Origin: Dehalococcoidia bacterium
GTDB taxonomy: Bacteria > Chloroflexota > Dehalococcoidia > Bin125
Assembly (NCBI GenBank): GCA_022826965.1
Contig: JAJDTU010000013.1
Location: forward strand, 527,746-591,745
DNA: 64,000 nucleotides
Direction of reading: 5' to 3'
Of the stretch, positions 39,577-49,654 are shown one piece after another. Position 1 is the first letter of the stretch, and every line of letters starts with the position of its first letter. The position numbers were made by a program, and so were the translations under genes. The notes beneath the pieces were generated by a model. The model was not told the origin of the DNA. It saw only the letters and a list, made by a program, of their open reading frames with translations, and searched no databases.

Positions 39577-41907
39577 TCATGGGCCGGCCTCCGCCAGCGC
39601 GCGGTACACGGCCAACGTCTCGATCACATACTGAACATACATTCTAGTCGAGTTGAAATCCAGCGCCGCTAGGAATCCGTCCGCTCCGGCCAGCGCCGCC
39701 GCATCCTCCCAGCGGGCGGCATTGCCCGGACCGGCGTTGTAGGCCGCCAGCGCCATCGCCGGCTCGTCCGAGAATCCCTCCAGTTGGCGCTTCAGGTACC
39801 ACGCGCCGAAGCGGATCGCCAGTTCGGGCCGGACCAGGTCGTCGTGCTGATACTCGATTCCCAGCCCCGCGGCGATGTCCGAGCCGGTCAACGGGATCAC
39901 CTGCGTCAGGCCCACCTCGCCTGCCAGTCCCCGCGCGTCCGAATCGTAAAGGCTCTCGCGCCGAATCAGCGACCAGAGCAGCAGCGGATCCACGCCCTCT
40001 GCCGTCGCATGCAACCTCATCACGTCGGGCCAGGGCTGCGGATACGCCAGCCGCAGCAACGCGGGAGGTGCATCGGTCCAGTCCAACCCGAAAACCCCCA
40101 ACACGCGCTCCGCCGCTCTGGCCGACGCGGAGACTTCCCCTCGCTCCGACAGGTACTCAGCAGCAGCGCTGAGCGCCCACGGATCGCCCGCGAGCTCCTC
40201 GATCAGTGCGAGCAGCATCCGATCCGCGAGCTCATCGAACCCCCCGAGCCGCAGGTCTCGCGCAGCCTGCCAGTGCGACAGGGTGCCGATGTCGAGCTCA
40301 GACGGGTTTGCCTCTCCGGTCAGACGCGCCAACCATTCGTCGGTCGACAGGTCCATCAACTCGATCGTCCCCAGCTCGAACACCTGGGCCGCGCGCAACG
40401 CGTAGTACCCGACAGGATTGACTTCCACCACCTTCTCGGCCAGGTCGAGCCCAGTCTCCAGATCGCCGGCCTCGCGATGCATCAACGCCGACCAGAGCAA
40501 CAACTCCTGTCGCACCCGGTCGCCCCAGAAGTCGGCCCCGCTGTTGGCGGCATCGCGGAAGCGCTGAGCCGCGTCCAACCACTGACCCCGCGCCGTCGCC
40601 AACGACGCCCAACGCCGCGCCGCCTCGGGCGCGCGCTCGTACCCCGGATGCTCATGCATCACCCGTCGCCAGTGCTCCTCCGCCGTGAGTTGGTCGCCCG
40701 CCGCGATGGCGAAATCGGCCAACCGCATGGCCGACTCTGCCGCCAGCGGATCCGACGCATCACGACCGATCACCGCCGCATATCCGAGTGCAGCGCTGGC
40801 CGCGTCGTCGTTCCGCTGATGAATCGCGGCGATGTAGAACTCGCCGGCGACCTGCTCGCTCAGTTCGCCCGACGAGCCCAGCACGTTCAGCATTGCGTTG
40901 CGGGCATCCACATAGCGCTGCTCGTGGAAGCGGATGATCCCGATCGTCAGTTGATCGACCTCCGCGCCGGAGTCGAGCAGCAGTCCGAGCGCCTCCGAAC
41001 TCTCCGCATACTCTCGGTAGTCGTTGACGAGCGTGAACCACGCCGCCTGCGCCGCCTCGAGATTCCCCCGATCTCTCTCCAGCGCACCCATCCGACTCAG
41101 CGCCGCAGCCTGATCGTCGCGCCACGGCGACTCGCGGCGCAGTTCGTCATAGCGAGCGAGGGCCCGCTCCTGCTCGCCCGCGATATCCAGTTCCGTCGCC
41201 GCGAGATGGATGGCGCGCAGCCGATCCTGCGCCGGCAGCGCGCCGCCCAACGCCCGCTCCGCCCAGTCAATCGCCTCGTCCCCGCGACCGGCCCCTCGCA
41301 GCGTCCTCGCGATCTCAAGGGCAATCACTGCCCACGCGGGACTGTCCGAGTTGACATACTCACTCATCGCCGCGACCGCGCCATCCGGTTGCGCAAGTAT
41401 CAGCGCAGACCGAGCGCGTAACAGCGCATGCCGGCGCGTCGCGTCAGCGCTCAAAAGCCCGTCAATCTCCGCGAGCGCCTGCTGCGCGTCGGCCGGACGC
41501 TCAAGGCGCAACAACAGACGCACACGATCCAACCTCAGCGAGGTCAGTGCCTCAGCGCTCAGCGCTTCGCCCGCCGCGATCGCAGAATCGCGGACCGCCA
41601 GCGCCTGCTCCCAGTAGCCGTTGTGCTCGAGGGCGGCCGCTTCGGACACCAGCAGCGCCACGGGATCGGTCCGCGCGCGCTCAGTCGGACTGGGTTCGGC
41701 CTGGTCTTGCCCTGCTGTCGCGGCCGGCTGCGCCGCAGGCGGCGGGCGGCTCTCTTCTTGCGGCGCAGGCGCTTCCTCCTCGACCTGCTCTTCGTCGCCC
41801 CCGGAGCAGCCAACGACCAGCACCGAGGCGCAACAGAACAGCGCAATCAAGTGGAGCAAGCCGCTACGAGGAAGTCGGGCAGCGTCAGCCGGTACGGCTA
41901 GTATCAC
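39577..41907 (-). CDS. Soluble-lytic-transglycosylase-like lipoprotein (SLT domain, helical repeats)
   Basis: About 776 residues. A hydrophobic signal ends in lipobox VVGCSG and an acidic/Pro-rich linker follows. A long alpha-helical TPR-like solenoid occupies about 80-600. The C-terminal SLT domain has catalytic Glu in LLWSLIRRESLYDSDA, GEVGLTQVIPLTG and AYNAGPGNAARW. It cleaves peptidoglycan glycan strands. The exact start is uncertain. GTG 41943 would leave only 9 bp to the divergent alr start, so GTG 41907 is preferred; TTG 41859 is also possible. Confidence 0.88.
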   Translation of the reverse strand: MILAVPADAARLPRSGLLHLIALFCCASVLVVGCSGGDEEQVEEEAPAPQEESRPPPAAQPAATAGQDQAEPSPTERARTDPVALLVSEAAALEHNGYWEQALAVRDSAIAAGEALSAEALTSLRLDRVRLLLRLERPADAQQALAEIDGLLSADATRRHALLRARSALILAQPDGAVAAMSEYVNSDSPAWAVIALEIARTLRGAGRGDEAIDWAERALGGALPAQDRLRAIHLAATELDIAGEQERALARYDELRRESPWRDDQAAALSRMGALERDRGNLEAAQAAWFTLVNDYREYAESSEALGLLLDSGAEVDQLTIGIIRFHEQRYVDARNAMLNVLGSSGELSEQVAGEFYIAAIHQRNDDAASAALGYAAVIGRDASDPLAAESAMRLADFAIAAGDQLTAEEHWRRVMHEHPGYERAPEAARRWASLATARGQWLDAAQRFRDAANSGADFWGDRVRQELLLWSALMHREAGDLETGLDLAEKVVEVNPVGYYALRAAQVFELGTIELMDLSTDEWLARLTGEANPSELDIGTLSHWQAARDLRLGGFDELADRMLLALIEELAGDPWALSAAAEYLSERGEVSASARAAERVLGVFGLDWTDAPPALLRLAYPQPWPDVMRLHATAEGVDPLLLWSLIRRESLYDSDARGLAGEVGLTQVIPLTGSDIAAGLGIEYQHDDLVRPELAIRFGAWYLKRQLEGFSDEPAMALAAYNAGPGNAARWEDAAALAGADGFLAALDFNSTRMYVQYVIETLAVYRALAEAGP

Positions 41908-41952
41908 AACGATCCCGGAAGCCCCGCCGACGCCTGCCCACACTGTACCCCC

Positions 41953-43092
41953 ATGTCACGGCCATCGGACTCGTCTATGCCTGCGACCACATCCACGAGT
42001 TGGGCCGAGATCGACCTCACCGCGCTGAGCTACAACGTCGGCATCCTCAGGCGCCTAGCGGCCCCGGCCGAGCTCGCAGCGGTCGTCAAGGCCGATGCCT
42101 ACGGCCACGGAGCCATCCCAATCGCCCGCGCCGCCATCGACGCCGGCGCATCGCGTCTGTGCGTCTTCACCGTCAACGAGGCCGTCGAGCTCCGCCAGGC
42201 CGGCATCGATGCCGACATCGTCTGCCTGGGACCCGTGCTCAAAGCCGACCCACCGGCCGTCGCCAAACTCAACATTGCTTCCGTCGTCGACTCCGAGGAG
42301 ACGGCCGCCCGCCTCTCCGACGCTGCGTGCCAGGAGGACGCCAACATCCGCGTACACCTCAACCTCGACGCCGGGATGCAACGCTACGGCCGCCCACCCG
42401 ATGAGGCAGATGCGCTCGCCGATGCGGTGCGCAGCCGGCCGCGCCTCACCCTCGAGGCGGTCTTCACCCATTTCCCCGACGCCGGAAATCCCGACCCGAT
42501 CGACACCCTCGACGCCTTCCGTCGGTTTCAGCGCGCTGCCGACCGCATCGGCGCGCCGCTGCGTCATGCCGCGGCGTCGGCCGCGACCTTCAACCTCCCT
42601 GAGACCGCGCTGGACTTCGTCCGCACCGGCATCGCGCTCTACGGGATGGATCCCGCTCCGGCGCTCGGCCATCCACAGGCCAAACAGCTGCGACCAGTGC
42701 TCTCCTGGCGCACTCGGCTCCTCTCCATTCGCAATGTCCGCCGCGGAGATTCCGTGTCATACGGCGGCCTCTGGACGGCCGAACGCGACTCACGGATTGG
42801 TGTCATCGGAGCCGGCTACGCCGACGGCTTGCGTCGCGCGCTCTCGCCCGGCGGCGAACTGCTCGTCGCCGGTCAACGCGCGTCGATCCGCGGTGCAATC
42901 TGCATGGACTCCACGATGATCGACCTCACCGACATCCCCCAAGCGACTGTCGGAGACATCGCGACGATCATCGGACACGACGGCCAGGACTCGATCAGCG
43001 CCTGGGACCTCGCACGTCATTTGGGTACCATCCCCTACGAGATCTTCACCAGCATCACCGCTCGAGTGCCCAGAATCGTGCTCGACCTCTAG
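41953..43092 (+). CDS. alr: Alanine racemase
   Basis: 379 residues; makes D-alanine for peptidoglycan. It is a PLP fold III enzyme with Lys46 in VVKADAYGHGA, GMQRYGR, the HAAASAATFN region, VRTGIALYG and the catalytic Tyr in DSVSYGGLWTAE. AICMDSTMIDLTD closes the barrel. An internal ATG at 41977 is an alternative start. Confidence 0.95.
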   Translation: MSRPSDSSMPATTSTSWAEIDLTALSYNVGILRRLAAPAELAAVVKADAYGHGAIPIARAAIDAGASRLCVFTVNEAVELRQAGIDADIVCLGPVLKADPPAVAKLNIASVVDSEETAARLSDAACQEDANIRVHLNLDAGMQRYGRPPDEADALADAVRSRPRLTLEAVFTHFPDAGNPDPIDTLDAFRRFQRAADRIGAPLRHAAASAATFNLPETALDFVRTGIALYGMDPAPALGHPQAKQLRPVLSWRTRLLSIRNVRRGDSVSYGGLWTAERDSRIGVIGAGYADGLRRALSPGGELLVAGQRASIRGAICMDSTMIDLTDIPQATVGDIATIIGHDGQDSISAWDLARHLGTIPYEIFTSITARVPRIVLDL

Positions 43093-43148
43093 GCCTGACC
43101 TTGTCGGCAACGCGATCCGTTCGTAGGATCAGTGTCGGAGAGTCATAC

Positions 43149-43748
43149 ATGAGCTTCCGCCCTCGAACCCTCGCAGCATTGCTGGCCTTGGTCGGCGCCC
43201 TGCTCGCGGCCACGACACTGGCCCTGCTCAGCCCCACGAGCGCGAGCGACTACCTGATCCAGGAAGAGCCCGAACAAGGCTCGACCGTCGCCGAGGCGCC
43301 GCACCAGCTCGTCCTCACGTTCGACCGCCCGCTCGCCCAGGTGAGGGGTGTTCACCACGTCGAGGTCACCGATAGCCACGGTCACCGCATCGACGACGGT
43401 CACCCCAGCATCTCCACCTACAGCCAGCGCACGCTGGTTGTCCCGATCCATGCCGAAGGCGACGGCACCCTCGACGTGCATTACCGCGTGAGGCTGCTCG
43501 GCGATGGCGAGAGCCTTGATGTCGCCTCGTCCTACAACTTCAGCGTCGACCACACCCTGGGCCCCATCGACGGCGACCCGGTCGAGGCGGCCGCCGCAGC
43601 CAAGTCCAGCCAGGCGCTGGTGCTCTGGACCATCGCCATCCTGATCGGGATCGCCGTCGCCGGCGGACTGATCTACTTCCTGCGCATGGCCACCGGCAAC
43701 TCGCGAAGCTCGCTCGAACCCACCAATCGCAGCGTCTTCAGGGACTGA
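43149..43748 (+). CDS. CopC-domain protein with C-terminal membrane helix
   Basis: 199 residues from ATG 43149 (GGAGAG upstream). A signal peptide ends near TSASD. The CopC beta-barrel includes EEPEQGSTVAEAPHQLVLTF and TLVVPIHAEGDGTLDVHYRV. A C-terminal transmembrane helix is LWTIAILIGIAVAGGLIYFL. CopC normally starts with the Cu(II)-binding His as the first mature residue. Here the mature start is Asp or Tyr, although VHHVEVTDSHGHRIDDGH supplies several histidines. Copper binding is thus uncertain. Confidence 0.78.
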   Translation: MSFRPRTLAALLALVGALLAATTLALLSPTSASDYLIQEEPEQGSTVAEAPHQLVLTFDRPLAQVRGVHHVEVTDSHGHRIDDGHPSISTYSQRTLVVPIHAEGDGTLDVHYRVRLLGDGESLDVASSYNFSVDHTLGPIDGDPVEAAAAAKSSQALVLWTIAILIGIAVAGGLIYFLRMATGNSRSSLEPTNRSVFRD

Positions 43749-43756
43749 CCGACCTG

Positions 43757-44458
43757 CTAGTCGTCCCCAGCACCCTCGTCCCCGCCCTGGCGCATCGTCG
43801 GGATCAGCGGCTGAGCGTCCTCATTGCGCTTCGGCTTTCGCTCCGGCAAATCGGCGATTCGCTGCTTGACGGCAGCAACATCGTCCGCTGAGACACCACG
43901 ATCGAGCACGAACACCGCCACGCCCGAGTCCCGCAGCGACTCGATATCGCCGGCCGAGATGTCGGTCGGGCACTTCACGCCGATCGGCGCAGAGGTCAGC
44001 AACGCCAGCCGACGCAGTTCCAGGATTGCGCCCAGTCCGACCGGGAACTCAACCTCAACCGCCAGCTCCGCAGGCCGCAGACTGCCCAGCGCGCGCGCAT
44101 CCGCCTCGTCAAGCCGCAGATCACCCAGCCTGATGACGTAGTCCACGTCCTCATCCAGCATCGCGTCGGCGCGCGCGCCATCCAGGTCGAAGGAAACGAA
44201 AGCCGCGCCGCTCTCTTTGGCCGCGCCAACCTGGTCGGTCGTCAGCGCGTCAAGTCGCGTGCCCCAGACCGCAATGTCGGATGACGCCGCCGCCGCGCGG
44301 TCGTCGTCGTTCAGCGCGAGACAAAAGTCTGCCCCCTCGACGACGCCAATCGTCCCGACCAGCATCGTCGGCTGGCGCTCCTCGGACGCGGCGCCAAACC
44401 CCAGCCGCCGCTGACCACCCTTACGCCGATCACGGATCGCGTCCGCGAACTTGCCCAT
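43757..44458 (-). CDS. Conserved-looking hypothetical protein
   Basis: Not recognised. 233 residues with no signal peptide or membrane helix. The N-terminus is basic (MGKFADAIRDRRKGGQRRLG). The middle alternates strands and helices such as GTIGVVEGADFCLALN, ESGAAFVSFDLDGARAD and DVDYVIRLGDLRLDEADA, suggesting an alpha/beta barrel-like fold. The C-terminus is acidic and disordered. It is convergent with the CopC-like gene. Codon use looks native. Confidence 0.6.
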   Translation of the reverse strand: MGKFADAIRDRRKGGQRRLGFGAASEERQPTMLVGTIGVVEGADFCLALNDDDRAAAASSDIAVWGTRLDALTTDQVGAAKESGAAFVSFDLDGARADAMLDEDVDYVIRLGDLRLDEADARALGSLRPAELAVEVEFPVGLGAILELRRLALLTSAPIGVKCPTDISAGDIESLRDSGVAVFVLDRGVSADDVAAVKQRIADLPERKPKRNEDAQPLIPTMRQGGDEGAGDD

Positions 44459-44570
44459 GACTGCACTCCTTCGTTCATGCGACTCAGATCGGTTGTCGGC
44501 TCAACTAGAATCCAGCTTAATTCAGGGCTGTCTCAGCCCCGATCCACGCGTTGTCGGAGCGGAGTGAACC

Positions 44571-45008
44571 ATGGATGTTGGCGACTGGCTGGCGGCTCCG
44601 TTCGGTGCCGAGATCATCGATTGGGCCCCGATCCCGCTGCGCATCGTGCTGGGTGTCATCTTCATCGACGCCGGCCTGGGCAAGTTCCGGCGTGGGATCG
44701 GCGGATTCTCCGGATGGCTCGAGTCTCTCGGGGTGCCGTTCCCGAAGCTCGCCGGGCCCGGCGTCGCGACAATCGAGCTGGTCGGTGGCCTGCTCCTCCT
44801 GGCCGGACTGCTCGTACCCTGGATCGCCATCCCGCTCGCGATCAACATGATGGTCGCCACCTACGTCAACAAGTTCAAAGAGGGACTGCCTTTCCAGGGT
44901 TCGTCCGACAAACAGGGTTACGAACTTGATGTACTCATGGTCTTTGCCTGTATAAGCTTGATCTTGATGGGCGCCGGTCCCGCTTCTATTGATTCCATTC
45001 TTTCGTAG
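44571..45008 (+). CDS. DoxX family membrane protein
   Basis: 145 residues with four hydrophobic helices. The family motif is seen in PLRIVLGVIFIDAGLGKFRR, then GPGVATIELVGGLLLLAGLL. It starts at ATG 44571 with GGAG upstream. DoxX proteins act in thiosulfate or quinone-linked redox in some species; no specific role can be given here. It lies 74 bp before the MMPL exporter. Confidence 0.8.
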   Translation: MDVGDWLAAPFGAEIIDWAPIPLRIVLGVIFIDAGLGKFRRGIGGFSGWLESLGVPFPKLAGPGVATIELVGGLLLLAGLLVPWIAIPLAINMMVATYVNKFKEGLPFQGSSDKQGYELDVLMVFACISLILMGAGPASIDSILS

Positions 45009-45082
45009 GCGCCGACTCACCACCTGAGTGGCTTCCCAGATACGCTTGCCCGCGGCAAGCGAACAGCCCGGGGGTCTGCTGG

Positions 45083-47302
45083 ATGGAACGCTGGTCGGCA
45101 TTCGTCGCGGAACATCCGTGGCGCGTCGTCCTCATGTGGATCGTCCTGGTCGTGGTGGCCGTTGTGGCGGTGCGCAACTTCGGCGGCACGCTCACCGACT
45201 CCTTCACCGTTCCCGGCACCGAGTCCCAGGCCGCGTTCGATCTGCTCTCCGAGCGCTACCCCGCCCGCTCCGGCTCCGAACTGATGGCCGTCTTCCACAC
45301 GCCCGACGGACGCGTCGACGGCGCCGAAGCACAAGCCGCCATGCGGTCGTTCGCCCGCCATGCGAGCAGCGTCGACGAGGTCGCTCGCGTTGATCTGCCG
45401 GACCAGCGGCCCGGCAGTGTCTCGCCGGATGGCCGAACGGCAATCGTCCGTGTCGCGTTCGGCAAGCTGTCCAGTGACCTGGATGCCGAGAACATCGGCG
45501 CCGTCATCGAACAGGGCGAGACCCTGCGCTCCGACTCCCTGCAGATCGACTTCGGCGGCGAGCCGGTGCGCGAATACGAAACCGAGCCGCCCGGCACGGC
45601 GGAGCTGGTCGGACTCGCGGCCGCAGCGGTCATCCTGATCATCGGCTTCGGCTCGGTCTTCGCCTCCGGCATGCCGATCGTCTCCGCGCTCGTCGGCCTC
45701 GCCCTCGGCACCGTCGGCATCCTGATCGCCGCTGCCACCCTCGATATCTCCACGATCGCTCCCACGTTCGGCGCAATGTTGGGAATCGGCGTCGGCATCG
45801 ACTACGCGCTCTTCGTAATCGCTCGCTTCCGAGAACAGCTCGCAGCCGGGCTCGACCCGCGCGAGGCGGCCCGAGCCTCGATCACCACCGCCGGCCGCGC
45901 CGTGGCCTTCGCCGGTTCGATCGTCGTCGTCTCGCTCCTGGGTCTGTTCGCGATCGGCATCCCGCTGATTGCCAACCTGGGCCTGGCCGCCGCCATGGTC
46001 GTGCTGCTCGAAATGCTGGTCGCGATTTCGCTGCTCCCCGCGATGCTCGTAGTCATCGGTCGGCGGATCGATCGGTTCTCAATTCCCGGATTGCACTACA
46101 CCGCAGGAGGAGAACACGGCCGCTGGTACAGATTCTCCCGCCGCATCGAGCGCCGCGCCCTGCTCTACCTGTTGCTGGCCTCGGCGGTGCTGATTGCCCT
46201 CACGATTCCCGCCTTCACCATGGAACTCGGTGTGTCCGACGACGGCAACCGTCCTGACTCCTACACCTCGCGCCGCGCCTACGACCTGATTGCCGATGCC
46301 TTCGGCCCGGGCTCCAACGGCGCACTCTTTGCCGTCGTCGACAACACGAACCAACGACTCACCCCCGCCGACCTGCAAGCCGTCGCTCGCGCTGTGGCAG
46401 CCACCGACGGCGTCGCGGCCGTCCTGCCGCCCGATATCTCCGCCAACGGCGAAACCGCTCTGATCCCGATTATCCCGACCAGTGCGCCACAGGAGGCTGA
46501 ATCTCGCCAACTGGTGGGCCGGCTTCGCGAGAGCGCCGTGCCGGTCGCACTCGCCGATGCGGTGCCTCTCACCACGATCTACATCGCCGGTGCAGTCGCG
46601 GCCTACGAAGACGTCACCGCCAAGATGATCTCCCGCCTGCCCTTCTTTTTCGTGATCGTGATCGGCGTCTCAATCCTGCTGCTGATGATGGCCTTCCGAT
46701 CGATCGTCGTTCCCCTCAAGGCCGCCGTCCTCAACATGCTGGCCATCGGAGCAGCGCTCGGGTTCACCGTCGCCATCTTCCAGTGGGGATGGGGACTCTC
46801 GCTGATCGGACTCGATCGAACCGGCCCGATCGAGTCCTTCATCCCCATGTTCATGTTCGCGATCCTCTTCGGGCTCTCAATGGACTACGAGATTTTCCTG
46901 CTCTCCCGGATCCGAGAGCACTGGCTGGAGACCAAAGACTCGGGCGAGTCGGTCGCCTTCGGCATCGGCGCATCGGCGCGGGTGATCACGGCTGCCGCCG
47001 CCATCCTCATCGCCGTGTTCGGCAGCTTCGCCTTCTTCGGCGACGAGCGTGCGGTCAAAGAGTTCGGCATGGGCATGGCCTTCGCGATCTTCATCGACGC
47101 CACGCTCGTGCGGCTCGTCCTGGTGCCCGCCTTCATGCAGGTGGCAGGCCCGATCAACTGGTACATACCCAGGTGGCTCGACACGATTCTGCCGGACCTG
47201 ACGATCGACCCACCGATTCCGGTGCGCACCCGCGTCCGGCGCATGCTCGGAGTCGCACTGCACATGGTCTTGGCCCGGCCGCAGAAGTCGGCCCTACGCT
47301 GA
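45083..47302 (+). CDS. MMPL family RND-type exporter
   Basis: 739 residues in two RND halves. Each half has a large extracytoplasmic domain after its first helix and then five helices. The motif GIGVGIDYALFVIARFREQL in helix 4-5 of the first half and GLSMDYEIFLLSRIREH in the second are the MMPL signature Asp-Tyr pairs that carry protons. The start is ATG 45083. Candidate cargo is lipid or hydrophobic compounds; it cannot be read from sequence. Confidence 0.9.
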   Translation: MERWSAFVAEHPWRVVLMWIVLVVVAVVAVRNFGGTLTDSFTVPGTESQAAFDLLSERYPARSGSELMAVFHTPDGRVDGAEAQAAMRSFARHASSVDEVARVDLPDQRPGSVSPDGRTAIVRVAFGKLSSDLDAENIGAVIEQGETLRSDSLQIDFGGEPVREYETEPPGTAELVGLAAAAVILIIGFGSVFASGMPIVSALVGLALGTVGILIAAATLDISTIAPTFGAMLGIGVGIDYALFVIARFREQLAAGLDPREAARASITTAGRAVAFAGSIVVVSLLGLFAIGIPLIANLGLAAAMVVLLEMLVAISLLPAMLVVIGRRIDRFSIPGLHYTAGGEHGRWYRFSRRIERRALLYLLLASAVLIALTIPAFTMELGVSDDGNRPDSYTSRRAYDLIADAFGPGSNGALFAVVDNTNQRLTPADLQAVARAVAATDGVAAVLPPDISANGETALIPIIPTSAPQEAESRQLVGRLRESAVPVALADAVPLTTIYIAGAVAAYEDVTAKMISRLPFFFVIVIGVSILLLMMAFRSIVVPLKAAVLNMLAIGAALGFTVAIFQWGWGLSLIGLDRTGPIESFIPMFMFAILFGLSMDYEIFLLSRIREHWLETKDSGESVAFGIGASARVITAAAAILIAVFGSFAFFGDERAVKEFGMGMAFAIFIDATLVRLVLVPAFMQVAGPINWYIPRWLDTILPDLTIDPPIPVRTRVRRMLGVALHMVLARPQKSALR

Positions 47303-47413
47303 AGCCGCAGCGGTCCGCCCTACGCCGAGGCCGCAGAAATCCACGTTGCACTGAGCATGGTCAGCGCGCCCTGAGATGCCGGCGAGCGCCAATCCCTGGC
47401 AACCAGCTGGACA

Positions 47414-49435
47414 CTAGCCTTCGTCGGCCTCTTCCTCGGCAGCTTCTCCCATGCCCTCGTAGAGGTGGACTTCAATCTGCCAGTCGGTGATGCCTGAGGC
47501 CGCGCCTTCCGGCTGCAGCAGGATCCGCCACTTGCCGGGTGGACTGGGATCGTCTTCCGGCGTGATGAACACCGCGCTCGCAAGACACGGCGCCGCCGTC
47601 TCGCAGCTCAGGATCACCCGGCCCGACACCACGATCTGATCCTCCGCGTCGAGCACGAACAGTCGGGCCGTACTGCCGTCCGTGCCAAGCACCGAAACGA
47701 CGACCTCGAAGATGCCGTCTGCGTCCGGGATGATCAGCGCGTTGTTCTCATCCAGTTCGCCTCCGATGCCAATCAGGGTCGGAACCAGACCAGCCTCCGT
47801 GATTTCGCCGCGCAGACTCAGGTCCGCGCTCGGGCTCGGCAGGCTGGCGGAGACGCCCGTCTCAGCCTCCGCCTCCATCGCCGCCTCTTCCGCCGGCGGC
47901 TCGCCGGCGATCTGGGTGACCGTCAACACGTACGCGCCGGTGCCTGCATCGGCGTAGTCCTTGACCGTCAACCGCACGATGCCGTCCTCCTGCGGAGCGA
48001 GCGTCAGCGCCGAATCGGTGCCGAACGGCCCGCCGCCGGTGTCGTCGTCGATACCGTCCACGCCGGCGCCCTCGACGAACAGCACGGTGTCGAACAGCAG
48101 GCTCTGCACGTGAACCTCGTAGACGCCGTCCGCCCGCACCGCCAGGTCAAAGCTGTCCTGGTCGCCTGCGATGTCGATCGTCCCCACGAACGGCGTGTTC
48201 ATCGCCAGGGGGGTCATCTCATCGACTTCCGCGATCGACATCAGCTCCGCGCTGGACGTAATCCGATAGACCCGATCGGCCGGCATCGCCTCCGACGCTT
48301 CCTCGCTCTCCTCCGCAGCTTGCTCACTCACACCCATCGTCCGCAACGGAACGATCGCCAGGCGGTAGGGACCGACCGTGTCGGGCGCCACGCTGATGAT
48401 CGTCGCGCCCTCGATCAGGTTCGAGTCCTGCAACACCTCCCCGTTCGCGTCAATCAGTTGCAACAGCGCCGGTTCGGTCGCCGAGATCGACAGCGAAATC
48501 GTCTCGCCGGTAAGCTCGTCCCCGATGTAGAGCGATGTCGAGTGCTGCAACGGCCCGATGCTCAACGTGTGTTCCATCGACGCCGAGTTCGGATCCAGCG
48601 TGCGGGCCGGAACGATGGCCGCCGGGGGCAAACTGCGCGCGAGATCGCCGGTCGAAACGTACCAGCCCAATCCGACCAACGAAGCCGGAGCAATCCCGAT
48701 CACTGTCCCGGCGCCGTCGACCATGACCATCCCCGCGCTGGCGCCCGGTGGCCGGGCATCGGTCCGCAGGAACGTGCGCTGGCCGGCCTCCCACTCGTCA
48801 ACCCCGCTCAACACCCCCGAGTACACGGACGGCAGAGAATCGGGCCCGTCGCCCACTGCGTAACCAATGGCGAATACCGATGAGCCCGGTCGGATGCCTT
48901 CGCCGTCGCCCATGCGGGCGCCGGGCAATCGCCGCACGAAGTTAGGGTCGAGCGGACCCAGGTACGCGAGACCTGTGAACTGATCGCGCCCCACGACCGC
49001 AAGATCGGTCAGTGTTTCGCCGTTGGACAGCAGCACATTGGCCGCCATCGCTCCGCCGAGCGCCCGTTCGTCAACGATGACGTACCCCTCGGCGATCACC
49101 AGCCCCGTCGCCGCGCCGTTCGGCGTCATCACGAACGCGAGACTGGGAAAGACGATGCTGTACGCGTTCGCGCCCTCGCCGCCGCCTTCGGCCTCCGGCG
49201 GAGGCTCGGGTCCCTCTGCCTCGGGCGGCTGTGCGGCCGGCCTGGCCGCCGGCGCCGCCGCAGCCGGTTCCGCCTGCTCGGCCTGCTGCTCCTGGGCCTG
49301 TTGTTGCTGATCCTCATCGTCGGAGTCGTCACCGACAAGATCGCAAGCGCTCAGAACCAGCGCGGCAGCGATCAGGAGCGTGAACAGCCAGAATCCGCGG
49401 CGGCGCAGATGGTTGGTCGGCTTCAGTAGGGTCAT
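47414..49435 (-). CDS. Lipoprotein with degenerate trypsin-like domain and PPC-like repeats
   Basis: 673 residues from ATG 49435 with GGGAG upstream. Lipobox LSAC31 is followed by a Gln/Glu/Pro-rich linker. Residues about 90-270 align with HtrA-like proteases: GYVIVDERALG, LSNGETLTDLAVVGRDQFTG and TDARPPGASAGMVMVDGAGT. The Ser233 position is kept, but the His (expected at about 122-124) is replaced, as is the Asp in the GLAYL strand. Later parts hold one or more bacterial pre-peptidase-like beta domains (VGTIDIAGDQDSFDLAV). It is probably a surface scaffold rather than a protease. Confidence 0.72.
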   Translation of the reverse strand: MTLLKPTNHLRRRGFWLFTLLIAAALVLSACDLVGDDSDDEDQQQQAQEQQAEQAEPAAAAPAARPAAQPPEAEGPEPPPEAEGGGEGANAYSIVFPSLAFVMTPNGAATGLVIAEGYVIVDERALGGAMAANVLLSNGETLTDLAVVGRDQFTGLAYLGPLDPNFVRRLPGARMGDGEGIRPGSSVFAIGYAVGDGPDSLPSVYSGVLSGVDEWEAGQRTFLRTDARPPGASAGMVMVDGAGTVIGIAPASLVGLGWYVSTGDLARSLPPAAIVPARTLDPNSASMEHTLSIGPLQHSTSLYIGDELTGETISLSISATEPALLQLIDANGEVLQDSNLIEGATIISVAPDTVGPYRLAIVPLRTMGVSEQAAEESEEASEAMPADRVYRITSSAELMSIAEVDEMTPLAMNTPFVGTIDIAGDQDSFDLAVRADGVYEVHVQSLLFDTVLFVEGAGVDGIDDDTGGGPFGTDSALTLAPQEDGIVRLTVKDYADAGTGAYVLTVTQIAGEPPAEEAAMEAEAETGVSASLPSPSADLSLRGEITEAGLVPTLIGIGGELDENNALIIPDADGIFEVVVSVLGTDGSTARLFVLDAEDQIVVSGRVILSCETAAPCLASAVFITPEDDPSPPGKWRILLQPEGAASGITDWQIEVHLYEGMGEAAEEEADEG

Positions 49436-49654
49436 CTCGGCTCCCGTCGCTGTCACGACACGGCTCATCGGCGTTTGGCCTGACGTCTCAGCCCTCACAT
49501 TGCGCAGGGGATTGTGATCGGAGTGTATCCCACGATCAGAGACGAACCGCCGATCAAACAGGGGTCGGGAACCCCGCACGACACCCCGTCGGAGGCGCGA
49601 TACTGGCCACATCGAAGCGTCGATTGGCGTCGCGACAGAGAATCGAGAGGCCTC

